A stretch of 64,000 nt of DNA, from assembly GCF_014633365.1 (NCBI RefSeq), contig NC_068343.1:27683307-27747306 (forward strand), given 5' to 3'. Every line of letters begins with the position of its first letter. Positions within the stretch are counted from its first letter, which is position 1. Positions 37,060-48,903 of the stretch are shown one piece after another. Under the pieces are notes generated by a model, which worked only from the letters and a program-made list of their open reading frames with translations, was not told the origin of the DNA and ran no database searches. Origin of the DNA: Diospyros lotus (taxonomy: Eukaryota; Streptophyta; Magnoliopsida; Ericales; Ebenaceae). Made by a program: the position numbers and the translations under genes.

Positions 37060-39110
37060 TATCATAAGATTGGTGTTAATATACTCTATTGACACTGTAT
37101 GTTTCTGAACTTTTTTTTTAATAACCAAGAATTTGATTTACATATGTTTAGAATGATATTTACTCTTATATTTAGTTTTGATGATGAAAAATAAATTAAT
37201 TTATATCCCAAGTCATAAGTCAAGGTTATGGTTTTCAAACAAAAATCAATCCCAATATCAAGTACTATATTGTTAAAATGAAAACTAAATGATCTATAAT
37301 TTTCTATAGATAAAGGTTTGTAAAAATAAGTATTAAAATTTAAAAAAATCTCCTAAATAATTTTTACAAATTGGTTTTGAACCATTGGATAAATGAAGCA
37401 AAAAAAATTCTAAGGCAAAAAGATCCATCTGTCGACTATTTTGCAGCATTTTTAACTCAATCTGTCAACTAACCAAATGGAATTTGTTGATTAGTGTGAC
37501 ACTTTTTATTCTGTCTGTCGACTAAGTATATGTTATTGATAAATTTGATATTTTGCCTTTTACTATGATTTTGATTGTATTTTAAAATTATTTTTGATGA
37601 TTATCTTGGTGCTTTAAATTATTTTTATATGATTTATTAAGTACAAAAAATTAATTTCATCGTGCAATTGATCTTGTTATGAATTTATTGATGACATTTG
37701 AAATTTTATTTGATCAAAACTATTGAATGATAAATTAAATTTAATGTCAAAATATCTTGTTATAAATTTCTTAATGGCATTTGGAATATTGTGTTAAAAA
37801 ATGTAAATGAAAATAAATTTTATCATGCAATCTAATGTAAAAAATCTTGTGATAAATTTTTTGATGGCATTTAGAATATTGTATTTTTATTTGATTAAAA
37901 ATAATGTTCAAAAATATTTTCAAAAAGCTTAAAAGAATAAAAACGAAATAAGTTTTAAGTTTTAAGTCAAGTGTATATCTTTCAAAGTTACATCTTTCAA
38001 TTTCAAATAAGGATCAATGAGAGATGAAATAAAGTGATATTGGAAATCATGTCTCAAGGCAAATGGCAAGTATCTCATGTTTTTGTATTTATATTAAAAG
38101 ATCAAAATGTTTTTAAATGAGTTTGAAATTTAAGGCAAAAAGAGTTTTTAAAGATTGTAAAGATGTTAGTCGACTGATCCTCCTTGATCAGGCTTCTAAC
38201 AGCATGCATGATGTGTGTTTCTTATCTAATCAGATGTTTATCCATTTCCATCTGTCGCCTGACAGTGAGTGTATGTTTTAAAGTTATAAATCTAATGTCT
38301 AAGTTAGTCGTCTATTGTTTTTCATCTATCGTCTGGCAGTATGTATGCATAGTATTATTTTTGTGATATGTTAACTATTTATTTTCATCTGTTATCTAAT
38401 TTTTGAATTAGTGCTTTAATCTGTCGACAGATGCTTTGCATTAGTCGATTAATTTTTTCGCAGAAAACAAATAACGGCTAGTTTTTCAAATCTCAACGGC
38501 TAGTTTTCACTTGAAGCTTGTGGGAAACCTATAAATACAAATCAAGGATGATCTACAAGAGCTAATGGATGGGAATGAAATGAAGTGAGCTTACAAATTA
38601 TTTACATCATCTCAATTGTATTTGTGCTTTAATCTTCTCTCTCAAAGACTTTGATCTTAATTTGTATTTTATCATTCAAGCCTTTTGTTTTTATTTGAAA
38701 GATCTTTGTAACTAAGAGATTCATCTCTTAGATTTTTCTCTCTATTAAACATTGTTTATATTTTCTAGCTTGTATAGCTAGAGAGCCTACTTGTGTAAGT
38801 AGGAGGTTGTAATTCCTAATCTTGGATTAAAGGGCCTACCTAGGTTCAAGTAGGAGGTTATAGTGAATTGGTTTACAAAATCCTTAATAAGAAGTTAAGG
38901 TAGTGGATTAGGCTTGATTTAAGCTAAACCATTATATATTCTTGTGTTTATCTCTTTCTTATTCTTTTTGTTTCATTTATTATTTCAAGCATTTCAATAA
39001 TCCTCACTAGCATTATATTCTTATTTGTTTTGAAAAAGATTTCAAATTTTCAAGCTAATTTGTAAATTACCCAATTCACCTCCATCTTTGGTGTGTGCCA
39101 TAGCATTTCA
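37060..39110 (+). mobile_element. SIRE-like Ty1/copia LTR, right part
   Basis: Contains repeated 'gtcgac/ctgtcg' words, AACGGCTAGTTTT twice (about 38473-38510) and TATAAATACAA at 38531-38541. Downstream come two imperfect 'gcctac..aagtaggaggtt' repeats (38786-38860) and a C-rich end, CCCAATTCACCTCCATC...GCATTTCA. All of these are hallmarks I associate with SIRE-type LTRs. The end at 39110 is by motif only. Confidence 0.5.
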
Positions 39111-40189
39111 AACTTATCATAGAACCTTTGAAATACTTGTTGTTTTAGAGAACAACCCAGAAACTTAAATCGAGAATCAAACTTAAATAAAATTTCAAAG
39201 CATGCTTTATAGGATTCATATAAAACCTAGAGTTTATTATTGAAAAACTTTATTTCAACATAAAGAAGGAAAGAAAAAAGACTTGGATTGGTTTATCTAA
39301 TAGATATCCTAAAAAAAAATTGAAATTAAATTCTTAAAATTTTAAAATGACACCACGCGCCACGTAAATGCTCTAACCTCCTTATCCATAGCCACCTAAG
39401 AGGGGGGAAGGGGAACATAAGGGGGTGAGATAAATCTCAATAAATACAAATGAACTATTAATCGTATTTAAACATGAGATAACTTGAACTTGCAACATGA
39501 GAAGACATGATAGATTCTACCAACTTGTGGAGGAAATAACCTTTGCGCGTAGCTACTAAACTCCTGTCCAAAACTTGTTTGTAATCATGATATGAGGGAC
39601 TATAAAACTTAATTTCATGAATTTATTTAAACACGAAGATGGTTCACAATGAACTTATCTTTAACTTGATTGGAATAAAAAAGATCTTTAACTCTTTTCT
39701 CCTAATCAAAACCTTCACACCTTACTATCTTGCTTGTAGTAAGAAAGGAATAAAGGAGTAAAAAAGAAAATAAAGGGAGGGGGTCGACCAACTATGAAAA
39801 GGGGAAGTGAAAAATTACGAAGGGAAAAATCCATATTTATAATGCCAGAGTCTTGTTTTCCAAGAATCCTATTTGGTAAGGATCCCAATCAAATATCCTT
39901 ATTTCCATAAGATGAATTCAAATCTTATATTATCTCTTATCAATTAGAAAGATTGTAAATTATATCATATCATATCAATTTATTCATATCCATAAAATCA
40001 AAGAATCCCCAAGAATATTCTAGAAATTCGTGTCATGGTAGGGCTAAAATCTAGACTATCTAAACTTTTCATTTTGGTCCCCAAACTATGAAAAAAGTGA
40101 TGTTTGGGTCCCTAAACTATTATAACTCTTTTTTTTTTTTTTTTTTTGCCCCTAGAATTATGTTTTAACAATCACTAACAATGGTTTCG
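39111..40189. other. AT-rich sequence without a recognised gene
   Basis: Nothing readable as protein on either strand. A T tract at 40128-40147 follows 'ggtcccyaaactat' words often found in plant MITE or LTR fragments. It may be the interior or LTR of the copia element whose integrase relic follows, but I found no termini. Confidence 0.35.
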
Positions 40190-40709
40190 AGTGTTACAAG
40201 AATATTGCTGTGGAGTTATCATAATAAATTTTTAGCGACTTGGCAATACTATAGACAATTCGAACCCCTAAAATAAAATTTCGTAACCATAAACCATGAA
40301 TTGTGGCCTCAAAGGAAGCCATGAACTCAGCTTTCATAGTGGATACAATTATGATGAACTACTTGGCACTTTTCCATGAAATCGCTCCTCCAAATACATG
40401 GAACTAACTTACTAGGAACCCTATTTAGCAAATACATGACAGTCTTTAATGCATACATCTACAAAGATAAAGGTAAAGACGAGTGACTCATCATACTCTT
40501 AACAATTTCCATTAAGGTATGATTGTGCCTTTCAGTAATACCATTTTGTTGTGGTGTACCTGACATTGTGTATTGAGCACAAATACCATGTCTTTCAAGA
40601 AATTTGGCAAACGGACTTGGACATTAACTTGATTCACCAAACTTTCCATAATATTCACCATCTCTATCTGACCTTATAATTTTCACCTTTTTATCTAATT
40701 GTCTCTCAA
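40190..40709 (-). pseudogene. Ty1/copia integrase relic
   Basis: The minus strand reads KVKIIRSDRDGEYYGKF, then FAKFLERHGICAQYTM, then GTPQQNGITERHNHTL (about 40519-40560) and a stretch ending in YLLNRVPSK. This is the Ty1/copia integrase core in the right order. The Asp of RSDRDGEYY and the Glu of NGITER are at the positions of the second and third catalytic residues. There are several stops, for example after ESS and after SLPLSL. The relic ends where the LTR at 40710 begins, so that LTR inserted into it; the upstream half is not seen in this window. Copia lineage not assigned. Confidence 0.85.
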
Positions 40710-43254
40710 TGAAATACCCCACCTTCCCAGGCATGTTATAACTTAGGAAATTATGGGCTATTTTTTCTTTTTTTTTAAACAATCTTCACATGTTTAATAC
40801 AATCACTCTAAAATTTCCAAAATTTTCATCTACCTATCTAGCATGAGATTCATCATACATCGCATACGCTAGGCTAGGTATTTCATCAATAACGGAAGCA
40901 AGAATCGAACCTAAACTTTAACATTATCCATAAGTTAGGTTATACATCAATAACTTTTAAAACGTTTAGAGTTCAAAGTAGCAAGACTTAAATACATAAA
41001 CTACATAAACATATCGACAAAATAGCATGCACTTGCTAAGTGCCATTACAAGTTTTTTCCATGCTTGCTTCTACTACATCTTCATCTAGAATGTTTGATT
41101 ATTCCAGGGACAGAGTTCGGGTTAGATGATGAATCATCTAAGTAAGAAAACAAAATCTTACTATTTTGTGCATGTATGCAAAATGCAAAATGTTCTCATT
41201 CTTTTTGTTTGAGCCGACGAAGCATTTACCACACTTTATTGCTACTCTTCATTTTTATAACCTCCTTACTACGCTAAGGTGTATGGGGGCACTTGTGGTA
41301 GAGCAACGATGCATGTATGTACTCTCAAACATATGTGATGCATGATCAATGGTATAATCGTGGACTTATGCATATTTCATCATAACATGTAATTGCAATC
41401 TATATGATATATTCACATCAAGGCATGACAACATGTAAAAATGGGTTAAGAAACGTACTACTTATATGGAACATGTTGTCTTTTAGGACATTCTATTTCC
41501 ATAACCCAAAACATTCATAAACTAAATCCTTGCATAAAATAGGCTAATATTTGGATAGAACCGCTTACCTTGATTGTATTTCAAAATTCCTTGAGATTCG
41601 TGCCAAACCTTGATTTTCATGCTAAGCCTCAAATAATTGTATTATTACTCAATCCTTGAGCCTCAACATACCCTAGCCATCATATTTATTTAAGAAATAT
41701 CAATACCCTATTTTTTCCAAATTTTTCTCTATTTTTCTCCAATTTTTTCCTCGATAATTTTAAAATAAATACCTCCTCAAATATTTTCCCAAATTTTTCT
41801 CCACCATAACTCATAAAATAAATTTAGAAAAATTTCTAAAAAAAATCAATAATAAATACCTTGTGATGTGCCCTCATGTGCCTATCCCATGCATCTGAAG
41901 CAATTGGCTAGTGCGTGAAATTCACTCGCTAGTCATCTTTTCTGATCCTCCGATCATGGACGATTGCTCCGATCACTGACTTTTTGCACCACCTTGAAGC
42001 CTGCCTCAAGTTGATCCTGTTGACACCCTTGGATGCCCAAAACAACCACTAGAAGACCCTCAATCGAACAGCCAAAGTCCCGGCTCTAACGACCCTTTAC
42101 TTTTCCAAGCAACCCTCAAACAACACTCAAACGAACTCCAAAATCTCTCAAATTCTCCAGAAATGATCCTTTCTTACTCAAGAACAAAATTCCCTTATCC
42201 TAAATCTCTGAATCACTCTCAAATGCGAGAAATTTGAAGCTTAATTTTTGCACTTTTAGCCAAACCCTTCGAGCCCTATTTATACCTGATTTTGAGCCAA
42301 TATGAGCCATTCCGTGTCAAATCCAACCCTTTAATGCTCTAATACGTCCTTAAATCACCTTAACTCACCGTGATTTGTTTCGAACACCCCATTCTCGATT
42401 TTTCGACAACTCACTATCACCTCGCCATACCGCCATCAAATCATGTCTAATCACACCCATTACATATCCCAATTGACTCCCCATGCCCTGGAGCCTATGA
42501 TGGGCCTCATGGCGACCCTTCCTGACGGTGGAAGATGGCTGGCCGGTGGCAGCAGTGGTTAGTTGTTCGACTCTTACCCTTGCATAAAAATTAACTCTCC
42601 TAAAGACACACTCACAGAGGAGTCACACTTGCCAACGTACGAGATTTATGTAGTATAGAATTTAAACTGGTAAGTCCAAGTCATATTCACAGGGAAGTCA
42701 ATTATTAGAAGAAAAGTAAAGATAGTGCATGAAAGTAAATTGTGAAATAGTGTGGAGTGATATAGGAAAAATTGAGATAGTGAATTAACACTGAAAATAA
42801 AATGTCTTGGGACAACACAATTTCAGTGTTGATCCATTCATTCCCTAAGCAAGTATAAAATTATAGTATCATCGGATTTGAAAATTAGATTACAGAATTT
42901 TGCTATTGATTTACACTTTGGGATAATGATGGTTTTATTTCTAACATCTTCCATACATGTCATGAGAAGATCTAACTTAAGTAATCATCATAAACCAAAA
43001 TACAAATATATTACACTTAGACTTGGGTATGATACGACGGTATTTTCAATTTGGACAACTCATATACTTGGCATGAGAGCTCCGAATTAGGCATGTACCC
43101 CAATCCAAATCTAAATGTTTTGACAAAAATTCTTTATCTAATTTCAAAAACTCAACTAAGCAATGGAGTTCGGTTTGCTCGGTTATTCATGGCATCGGAC
43201 ATTGTCCTTGCCTTAACCCAAGACTTATTTAACCACACGTCTCTATTTAAAAAT

Positions 43255-43640
43255 TAATTGACAAAAATTAAATGACGGGAATCTAAATGATAGAAATTAA
43301 ATAACAAGAAATTAAAGTTACAGAAATTAAAATGCTGAAATTGAAATACTGAAACTAAATTATAGAAATTAAAAGGTAGAATTTAAAGAACAGAAATTAA
43401 TTACAATAATTTAAAATAATAAAGCATTGACAGAAATTAATAATAGCTTGTAATGGATAACAGAAAATAAAAACATCAGATATAATAATAAAACAGAATG
43501 TAAAGCGTAAACATAACTCTAATACCGAGATTTTTAACAGAATGTAAGCAACAACAGAATTAAAAATAAGAACAGTAACTTAATACAGCAATTAATAACT
43601 CAAATAAAAGCAAAACCGTATTCTCAAAGCTGAAAAATTA
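43255..43640. repeat. Degenerate 'acagaaattaa' minisatellite-like array
   Basis: The word ACAGAAATTAA and variants recur at irregular 11-25 bp spacing over about 380 bp. Low complexity and A-rich on this strand. Confidence 0.6.
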
Positions 43641-44118
43641 AAAACTAATCTCTACTGATGCGTAAACTAAAAGACCTCCTCGCTGTGTGCTCAGTGAAGC
43701 TTCAAATCCATTCCCAGCGCCCTCTCGTCTCAGCGCACTACTCTTCCCCCCTTATTCTGTTACAGAAATGGTGGATTGGGGGCTTCCCGCTCTCACGCAG
43801 TGTGTGTTTGTATATATATATATCAGGTCCCCTCTGAAATGCCCTGGAATGTGGAAGAAATTACGAGGGGACCGCGTTTTTGTGTTGGAACCTGCTGTGC
43901 GAGAACCTCCTCCATGAGCCGGGCCTTTAAATTGGATTTAATTGCAACTTTAATGGACTTCTCAATTTGGGCTTTAAAAGATGGCATGCGCAATTCCACA
44001 TGTGGCTGGGTTCAATTGATCAGTGGGCTAGGCGTTCAAATGCTGCTTCACGCATGCGCTGGAAGCTTGGGCCTTCAATTGAGCTTCTCAATTGCAACTT
44101 CAATCTCCACGAGACTAT

Positions 44119-44127
44119 ATCCCATAT
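44119..44127. repeat. hAT target-site duplication, left copy (ATCCCATA)
   Basis: ATCCCATA at 44119-44126/7 against ATCCCCTA at 45454-45461; seven of eight match. Eight-base duplications are the hAT hallmark. Confidence 0.6.
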
Positions 44128-45453
44128 AGAGTTGTCAATGGTTCAATTTGATTTTAGTTTTTATCAAAATCATAACTAAATTAAACATAAATTACTAAAA
44201 CCAAAAGAAAACCATTACCTATTTGGTTTTTAAAATTTAAAACCATAACCAAACCATTCGGTTTCAGTTCGATTTCGGTTTAACCATAATTTTTTTAGTT
44301 TAATCCATACCAACAAACAAAGACAAATAGCATTCATAAAAATTTTTGATAATTTCACAACAAATAAAGATAAATTCTAATAAAGTTACCTTATTCTTGC
44401 ATAAAGTTACAAAACTTCTTGGATATAAAATCACATCTCCAAACCAACAATTATTAAGATCAATAAATTAATATTTGTATAATTAAATTATAATTTAAGC
44501 TAAAAAAATTTAGCTACGAAAGTTAATACCTTCATCAACAACATTAATATATTCTTCATAAATTGATGCATATCTATTTGAAATGAATGAGCCAACTCCA
44601 TCTAAGAAAATTATAAATATAAAAAATAAATTAATATGAAGAGAGATGAGGCAGCGAGGGTAAAAGAGATCGAGGGCGAGCGAGAGCAAGAGGGGCCAAG
44701 CCCTAGCGAGAGCAAGAGAGATCCAGCGAAGGCGAGTGAGAGCAAGAGAGATGAAGAGAGCGAGTGCGACTGGCGAGCTCGTGCGGAAGAGCAAGATAAA
44801 GGAGGCAGAGAGGGTGAGAGAGATCGAGGGCGAGCGAGAGTAGGGGCCAAGCCCTAACGAAAGCAAGAGAGATCCAGCGAGGGTGAGCAAGAGTAGGAGA
44901 GATGCAGAGAGTGAGGGCGACTGGCAAGCTCGCTCGGACGAGCAAGAGAAATGAGACAGCAAGGGTAAGAGAGATTGAGGGCAAGCGAGAGCAGGGGCCG
45001 AGCCCTAGCAAGAGCAAGAGAGATCCAGCCAATGCGAGTAAGAGCAAGAGAGATGCAGAGAGTAAGGGCGAGGGTGTGCAGACTAGCGAGAGACAGAAAG
45101 CGAGAAGCAGCGAGGGTGAGAAAGAGCGAGGTCGAGAGATGAAGGAGAAGAGAATGGGAGAAGGGTTTGCAAGCAAGACAATTGGGCTCGGGTGAGCTGG
45201 GCTCAAGTAGACTGGGTTGTATATAATATATAATATATATATTCGGTTTGGTTAGGTTACCCACCATTCGGTTCGGTTTCGATTCGGGTTTTGGTTTGGT
45301 TTTAGTAAAAACCATAATCAAATCATATCTATTGAAACAGTGTTCGATTTTTCCCCAAACTAAAACATTACCTAGTCAAACGATTTTTAACCGCGTTGAC
45401 CAATTCAATTTCGGTTCTGTTTCTCATGATTTCGATTGCAATTGCCATCCCTA
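44128..45453. mobile_element. Non-autonomous hAT-like element carrying a ~150-bp minisatellite
   Basis: Ends are TAGAGTTGTCAATGG on the left and, on the opposite strand, TAGGGATGGCAATTG on the right, with 11 of 15 matching. Both resemble hAT termini with the usual GTCAA/GGCAA core. The subterminal zones on both sides are rich in 'aaccat/ggttttg' words (44140-44290 and 45235-45400) that read as an imperfect inverted repeat. No transposase is seen. The middle holds a purine-rich tandem array (44636-45130). Confidence 0.65.
44636..45130. repeat. Tandem repeat, unit about 150-155 bp, three to four copies
   Basis: The block 'gatcgagggcgagcgagag' followed by a CCAAGCCCTA core recurs at about 44668, 44823 and 44973, with a partial fourth unit near 45096. 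Each unit includes GCAAGAGAGATCCAGC. Overlapping long minus-strand frames rich in Leu/Ser are products of this repeat. Confidence 0.85.
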
Positions 45454-46228
45454 ATCCCCTATGCAATTGAGTAATTATATTATATATTATATATATATGT
45501 ATGTATTATGCTGCATTCAATTCAATTGAGTTATATATATATTTATATATATTCATATAACAGGACGAGGATGTATTGATGTATATGTATTATAACATAT
45601 TATACATTTATATATATTGTATATTTTTTTAATTTAATTTTTTTATCAAGAATTAAAGAGAAATATTCTTTTTTTTCTAAAATTCTAATTCACCTCTAAT
45701 TTCACTTTAAATTTTATTTTCATCTAAATCTGCATATAACTACAAATTGCGCATAAATATTCAATTAAATCAATTTTAAAATCAAAATAAGGATAAAATT
45801 ATAACAAAATTTTATAAATATACCGCTAATCATTGATCAACAATGGCAATGGCTAGTTTTTTTAAGAAATTGCACTTTGATTCAAAATTACATTTGAGCC
45901 TTTCCAAGCAACCCTTCGAGTTTCTAAAAAATCCACAACGAACTCTTGAATTTCTTCTTTCACATTTTATTCCCTAAGTTTTGTTTACCATTTTTGACCA
46001 AGTTTCATAAATCACACTTAGACTCGAATATATGCAAGATCACATTTTTTATCACAAATTCTTTTGTTTTATCCTAAAAACACTTCAGGGTTGATTCTTA
46101 TGCGAAAATTGAATCCTCTCAGGGTTCTGTTGATTTCAGAAGTCCCCTACAATCTTCAAGTTTTTCAAACTGCATCATAGTTGTATCGAAAATAGTTTCT
46201 ACCAAAAAGCAACACATCTAATTTAGAG

Positions 46229-47520
46229 CACTATAAGAAAAATGCTAATTAGCGTCGGGACAAAATTCATCACTAATTAGCAACGAATTAGTGACGAATT
46301 ACCGTCGCTGAAATGTTTAAATATTTTTTTCAATTTAGTGACGGAATTTGCGACAGAAGCCCGTCACTAAATTTAACTACGAAATTAGAGACGGAAGAAT
46401 CCGTCCCTAAATAATTTTTTTTATTCTTTATAAATTTATAAATTTAGCGACGAACAAATCTGTCACTAAAAAAGAACAAAAAAAAAATTAAATACAACAG
46501 CCGCTTAAAAAAAGAAATAAAAGAAATAAAAAATAAAAAACTTTAGCGACGAGATTAACCTGTCTCTAAACACACGGAAAAAAATATAAAATTTAAAAAT
46601 TTAATGACGAGCATTTCCCATTGCTAAAAAATGAAAAAAAATTAAATTAAAAGTTTAGCAACGAGTGAATCCATAGCAAAAAAGCCTAAAACATAAATTA
46701 AAATATAATATTTAGCAACGAGATACACCCGTCACTGAAAGAAATTAAATTTAAATTCAGTGAGAGGAAAATCTATCACTAAAAAGGAACAAAAAAAATA
46801 AATTTAAAAGACAAAATCCGCTTAAAAAAGAAATAAAAAATAAAAAACTTTAGCGATGGGATCACCCGTCGCTAAAAGATGGGAAAAAATAAATTAAAAA
46901 TTAAAAATTTTGTGACAGGGCTATTCGTCACTAAAAAAGAACAAAAAAAAAATTTAAAATACTACAGTCGGTAAAACAAGGAATAAAATAAATAAAAAAT
47001 AAAAACACTTTACCGACGGAAATCACCCGTCGCTAAACACACGAAAAAAATAATATAAAATTTAAAAATTTAGCAACGAGTGTTTCCCATTGCTAAAAAA
47101 TAGAAAAAAAAAATTTAATTAAAAATTTAGCGACGGGTGAACCCGTTGCAAAAAAGGGCCAAAAAATAAATTACAATATAATATTTATCGACGGGATACA
47201 CTCGTCGCTAAAAGACATTAAATTTAAATTTAGCGACGGGTAAATCCATCGCTAAAAAAGAACAAAAAAATAAATTTAAAAGACAAAATTTGCTTTAAAA
47301 AAATAAAATAAATAAAAAATAAAAAACTTTAGTGACGGGAATCATCCGTCACTAAAACATGGGAAAAAATTAAATTTAAAATTAAAAATTTTGCAACAGA
47401 TCCATCGCAAAAAAAGGGAAAAATAAATTTAAAATATAAAATTTAGCGACGAATTATACCCGTCACAAAAAGAATTTAAATTTAAATTTAGCGATGGGAA
47501 AAGCCCGTCGTTAAAGAAAA
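46229..47520. mobile_element. CACTA (En/Spm) terminus with subterminal repeats
   Basis: Begins CACTATAAGAAAAATGC, close to the plant CACTA terminus CACTACAAGAAAA. It is followed by an array of more than a dozen TTAGCGACGGG motifs and their complements (CCCGTCGCTAAA), spaced about 50-90 bp and separated by A-rich filler. This is the classic subterminal transposase-binding arrangement. The 3-bp flank is GAG (46226-46228). I found no matching ...TAGTG end with GAG in the window. The element is either truncated, or its other end lies beyond the window or inside later insertions. Confidence 0.8.
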
Positions 47521-48531
47521 AAAATTACATTAATAATTTAATGTAAAGTCAAAATTAATATTCATTAATTCACAAAAATTAATAAATATGACATTACAAA
47601 TTAATTTAAAAATAAGAACAAAATTTTTAGCTATTAATATAATAATTTATAAATTTTTATTTAAATTAGTAATGTAATAAAATTTATAAATATTAAAATT
47701 AAAATTAAAATTAATATTTATTTCCTTCTACTAATATTAATATTAAAATTAATATTCATTAAATAAATTAAAAAAATTATAATTTCAAACCTTAATTTTT
47801 ATACTTTAAAAAATGTGTAAAAATTTAGAAAAAAATTTATAAAATGTGAAATTTAAACTTTAATTTCACATTTTAGTAATTAAATTTATATTTTTGACTC
47901 ATTTTAATTAAATATTTTTTTTAATTGTGATAATTGAAACTTTTCATTATTTTGATTACATCTATGTACTTATATTTATCTTTTTTTTTACACATTAAAG
48001 TAAAGTTATTTAATTAAATTAAAAATACAGACATAAAAATAAATTTAACTTTTAAATATAAATAAATAAGTGTAAATAAAAACTAAAAAATTAAAATGAC
48101 TGTAAAAAAAAAAAACGTAATAGTACATAAATAAAAATCGTATATGTGCCCCGTATATGCATAATTTTTTTAAAGATATTGATCTTCATTATTGAGTAAT
48201 ATGTTATCTTTTAGCGGATACCCATCTTTTTAAATTAATAATATGCAGATAAAATAAAAATAGTATTCACGATATTCAGGTGATACATTTCACTTGTTTT
48301 AAATTTCATCATTAATTGTATAATGTCACGCTATATAATTCAGGAACTTAGTAATGTTGCTAAAATTAACCTTTAACAAAAACATTAATCAAAATTTAAT
48401 GTGAAATTCATAAAATATTTTTATTAAATTTAAAATTTGATTTGAACATGAATAAATGAGACATTCAGATAAGCTCATGCACCTGTAAGTTTTTTGAGGT
48501 TGGTAGGTACAAGATTCAATCTTTGGAAAAG
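47521..48531. other. AT-rich CACTA-interior-like sequence without a gene
   Basis: Very A/T-rich, with 'aaattaatatt' words and no open frame of interest. It probably belongs to the CACTA element or its flank; no specific feature is visible. Confidence 0.4.
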
Positions 48532-48540
48532 GCACGAATC
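48532..48540. repeat. 9-bp target-site duplication of a Mutator-type MITE, left copy
   Basis: GCACGAATC against GCACAAATC at 48895-48903; eight of nine match. Confidence 0.8.
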
Positions 48541-48894
48541 GGGTATATCACATCAAATGTCATAAACTTTGGTGTATTTTGTAATTTGATCACTAAATTT
48601 CAATTCTTTGCAAAGTGATCATAAAACTTTGAAATATTTTACAATATGGTCACTGAAGTGATTTTTTGATAATTTCTCTCCAAAATTGCTAATGTGGCAT
48701 TAGCCACATCATCCCAACGTCAGCGCCACATCATCGTCATGTCAGCAATTTTGGGTAGAAACCATCAAAAAATCACTTTAGTGATCACATTGCAAAATAT
48801 TTTAAAGTTTTGTTATCATTTTGCAAGGAATTGAAGTTTAGTGATCAAATTGAAAAGTACGTCAAAGTTTGGTGACCTTTGATGTGATTTACCC
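48541..48894. mobile_element. Mutator-like (MULE) MITE with long terminal inverted repeats
   Basis: A 354-bp element beginning GGGTATATCACATCAAA and ending, on the other strand, GGGTAAATCACATCAAA. The inverted match continues through about 150 bp on each side (for example 'tttgatcactaaa..ttcaattc' and 'agtgattttttgat'). That leaves a short centre around 'agccacatcatcccaacgtcagcg'. The near-perfect 9-bp duplication identifies the Mutator superfamily. Non-coding; it could fold into a long hairpin RNA. Confidence 0.85.
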
Positions 48895-48903
48895 GCACAA
48901 ATC

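Larger units (their letters stand above)
42564..45832. mobile_element. LTR-like insert of unclear class (possibly Athila-type solo LTR)
   Basis: The insert is bounded by comparison with the related LTR near 36440-36460, which is uninterrupted. It starts TGTTCGACTC and ends GCTAATCA, with diverged flanks TTAGT/TTGAT that occupy the same place in the alignment. It contains 'taagtccaagtcatattcacaggga', which resembles a phrase I know from Athila LTRs. It also has a degenerate array of 'acagaaattaa' words (43255-43640) and TATATATATATA at 43812-43823. Without the hAT element it is about 1.9 kb. No coding sequence; class is tentative. Confidence 0.45.
40710..46228 (-). mobile_element. Ty3/gypsy-type LTR, same family as 32950-37054, cut by a CACTA element and carrying a large insert
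   Basis: Starts (plus strand) TGAAATACCCCACC and is collinear with 32950-36890. It includes a splice-donor-like AAGGTAAGC (minus) at 41563-41571 and palindromes at 41086-41107 and 41122-41141. It is interrupted by the insert at 42564-45832 and resumes at 45838. Its minus-strand start (TGTAATACCCC) is not seen because a CACTA terminus begins at 46229. Whether a full element or solo LTR cannot be told. Confidence 0.7.

Noticed and set aside
44510..45321. Overlapping 150-167-codon minus-strand frames
   Set aside because: Explained by the ~150-bp minisatellite inside the hAT-like element.
46229..47520. Regularly spaced short repeats that could suggest a CRISPR array
   Set aside because: Motifs alternate in orientation, spacing varies and filler is A-rich; this is a CACTA subterminal array in a plant genome.
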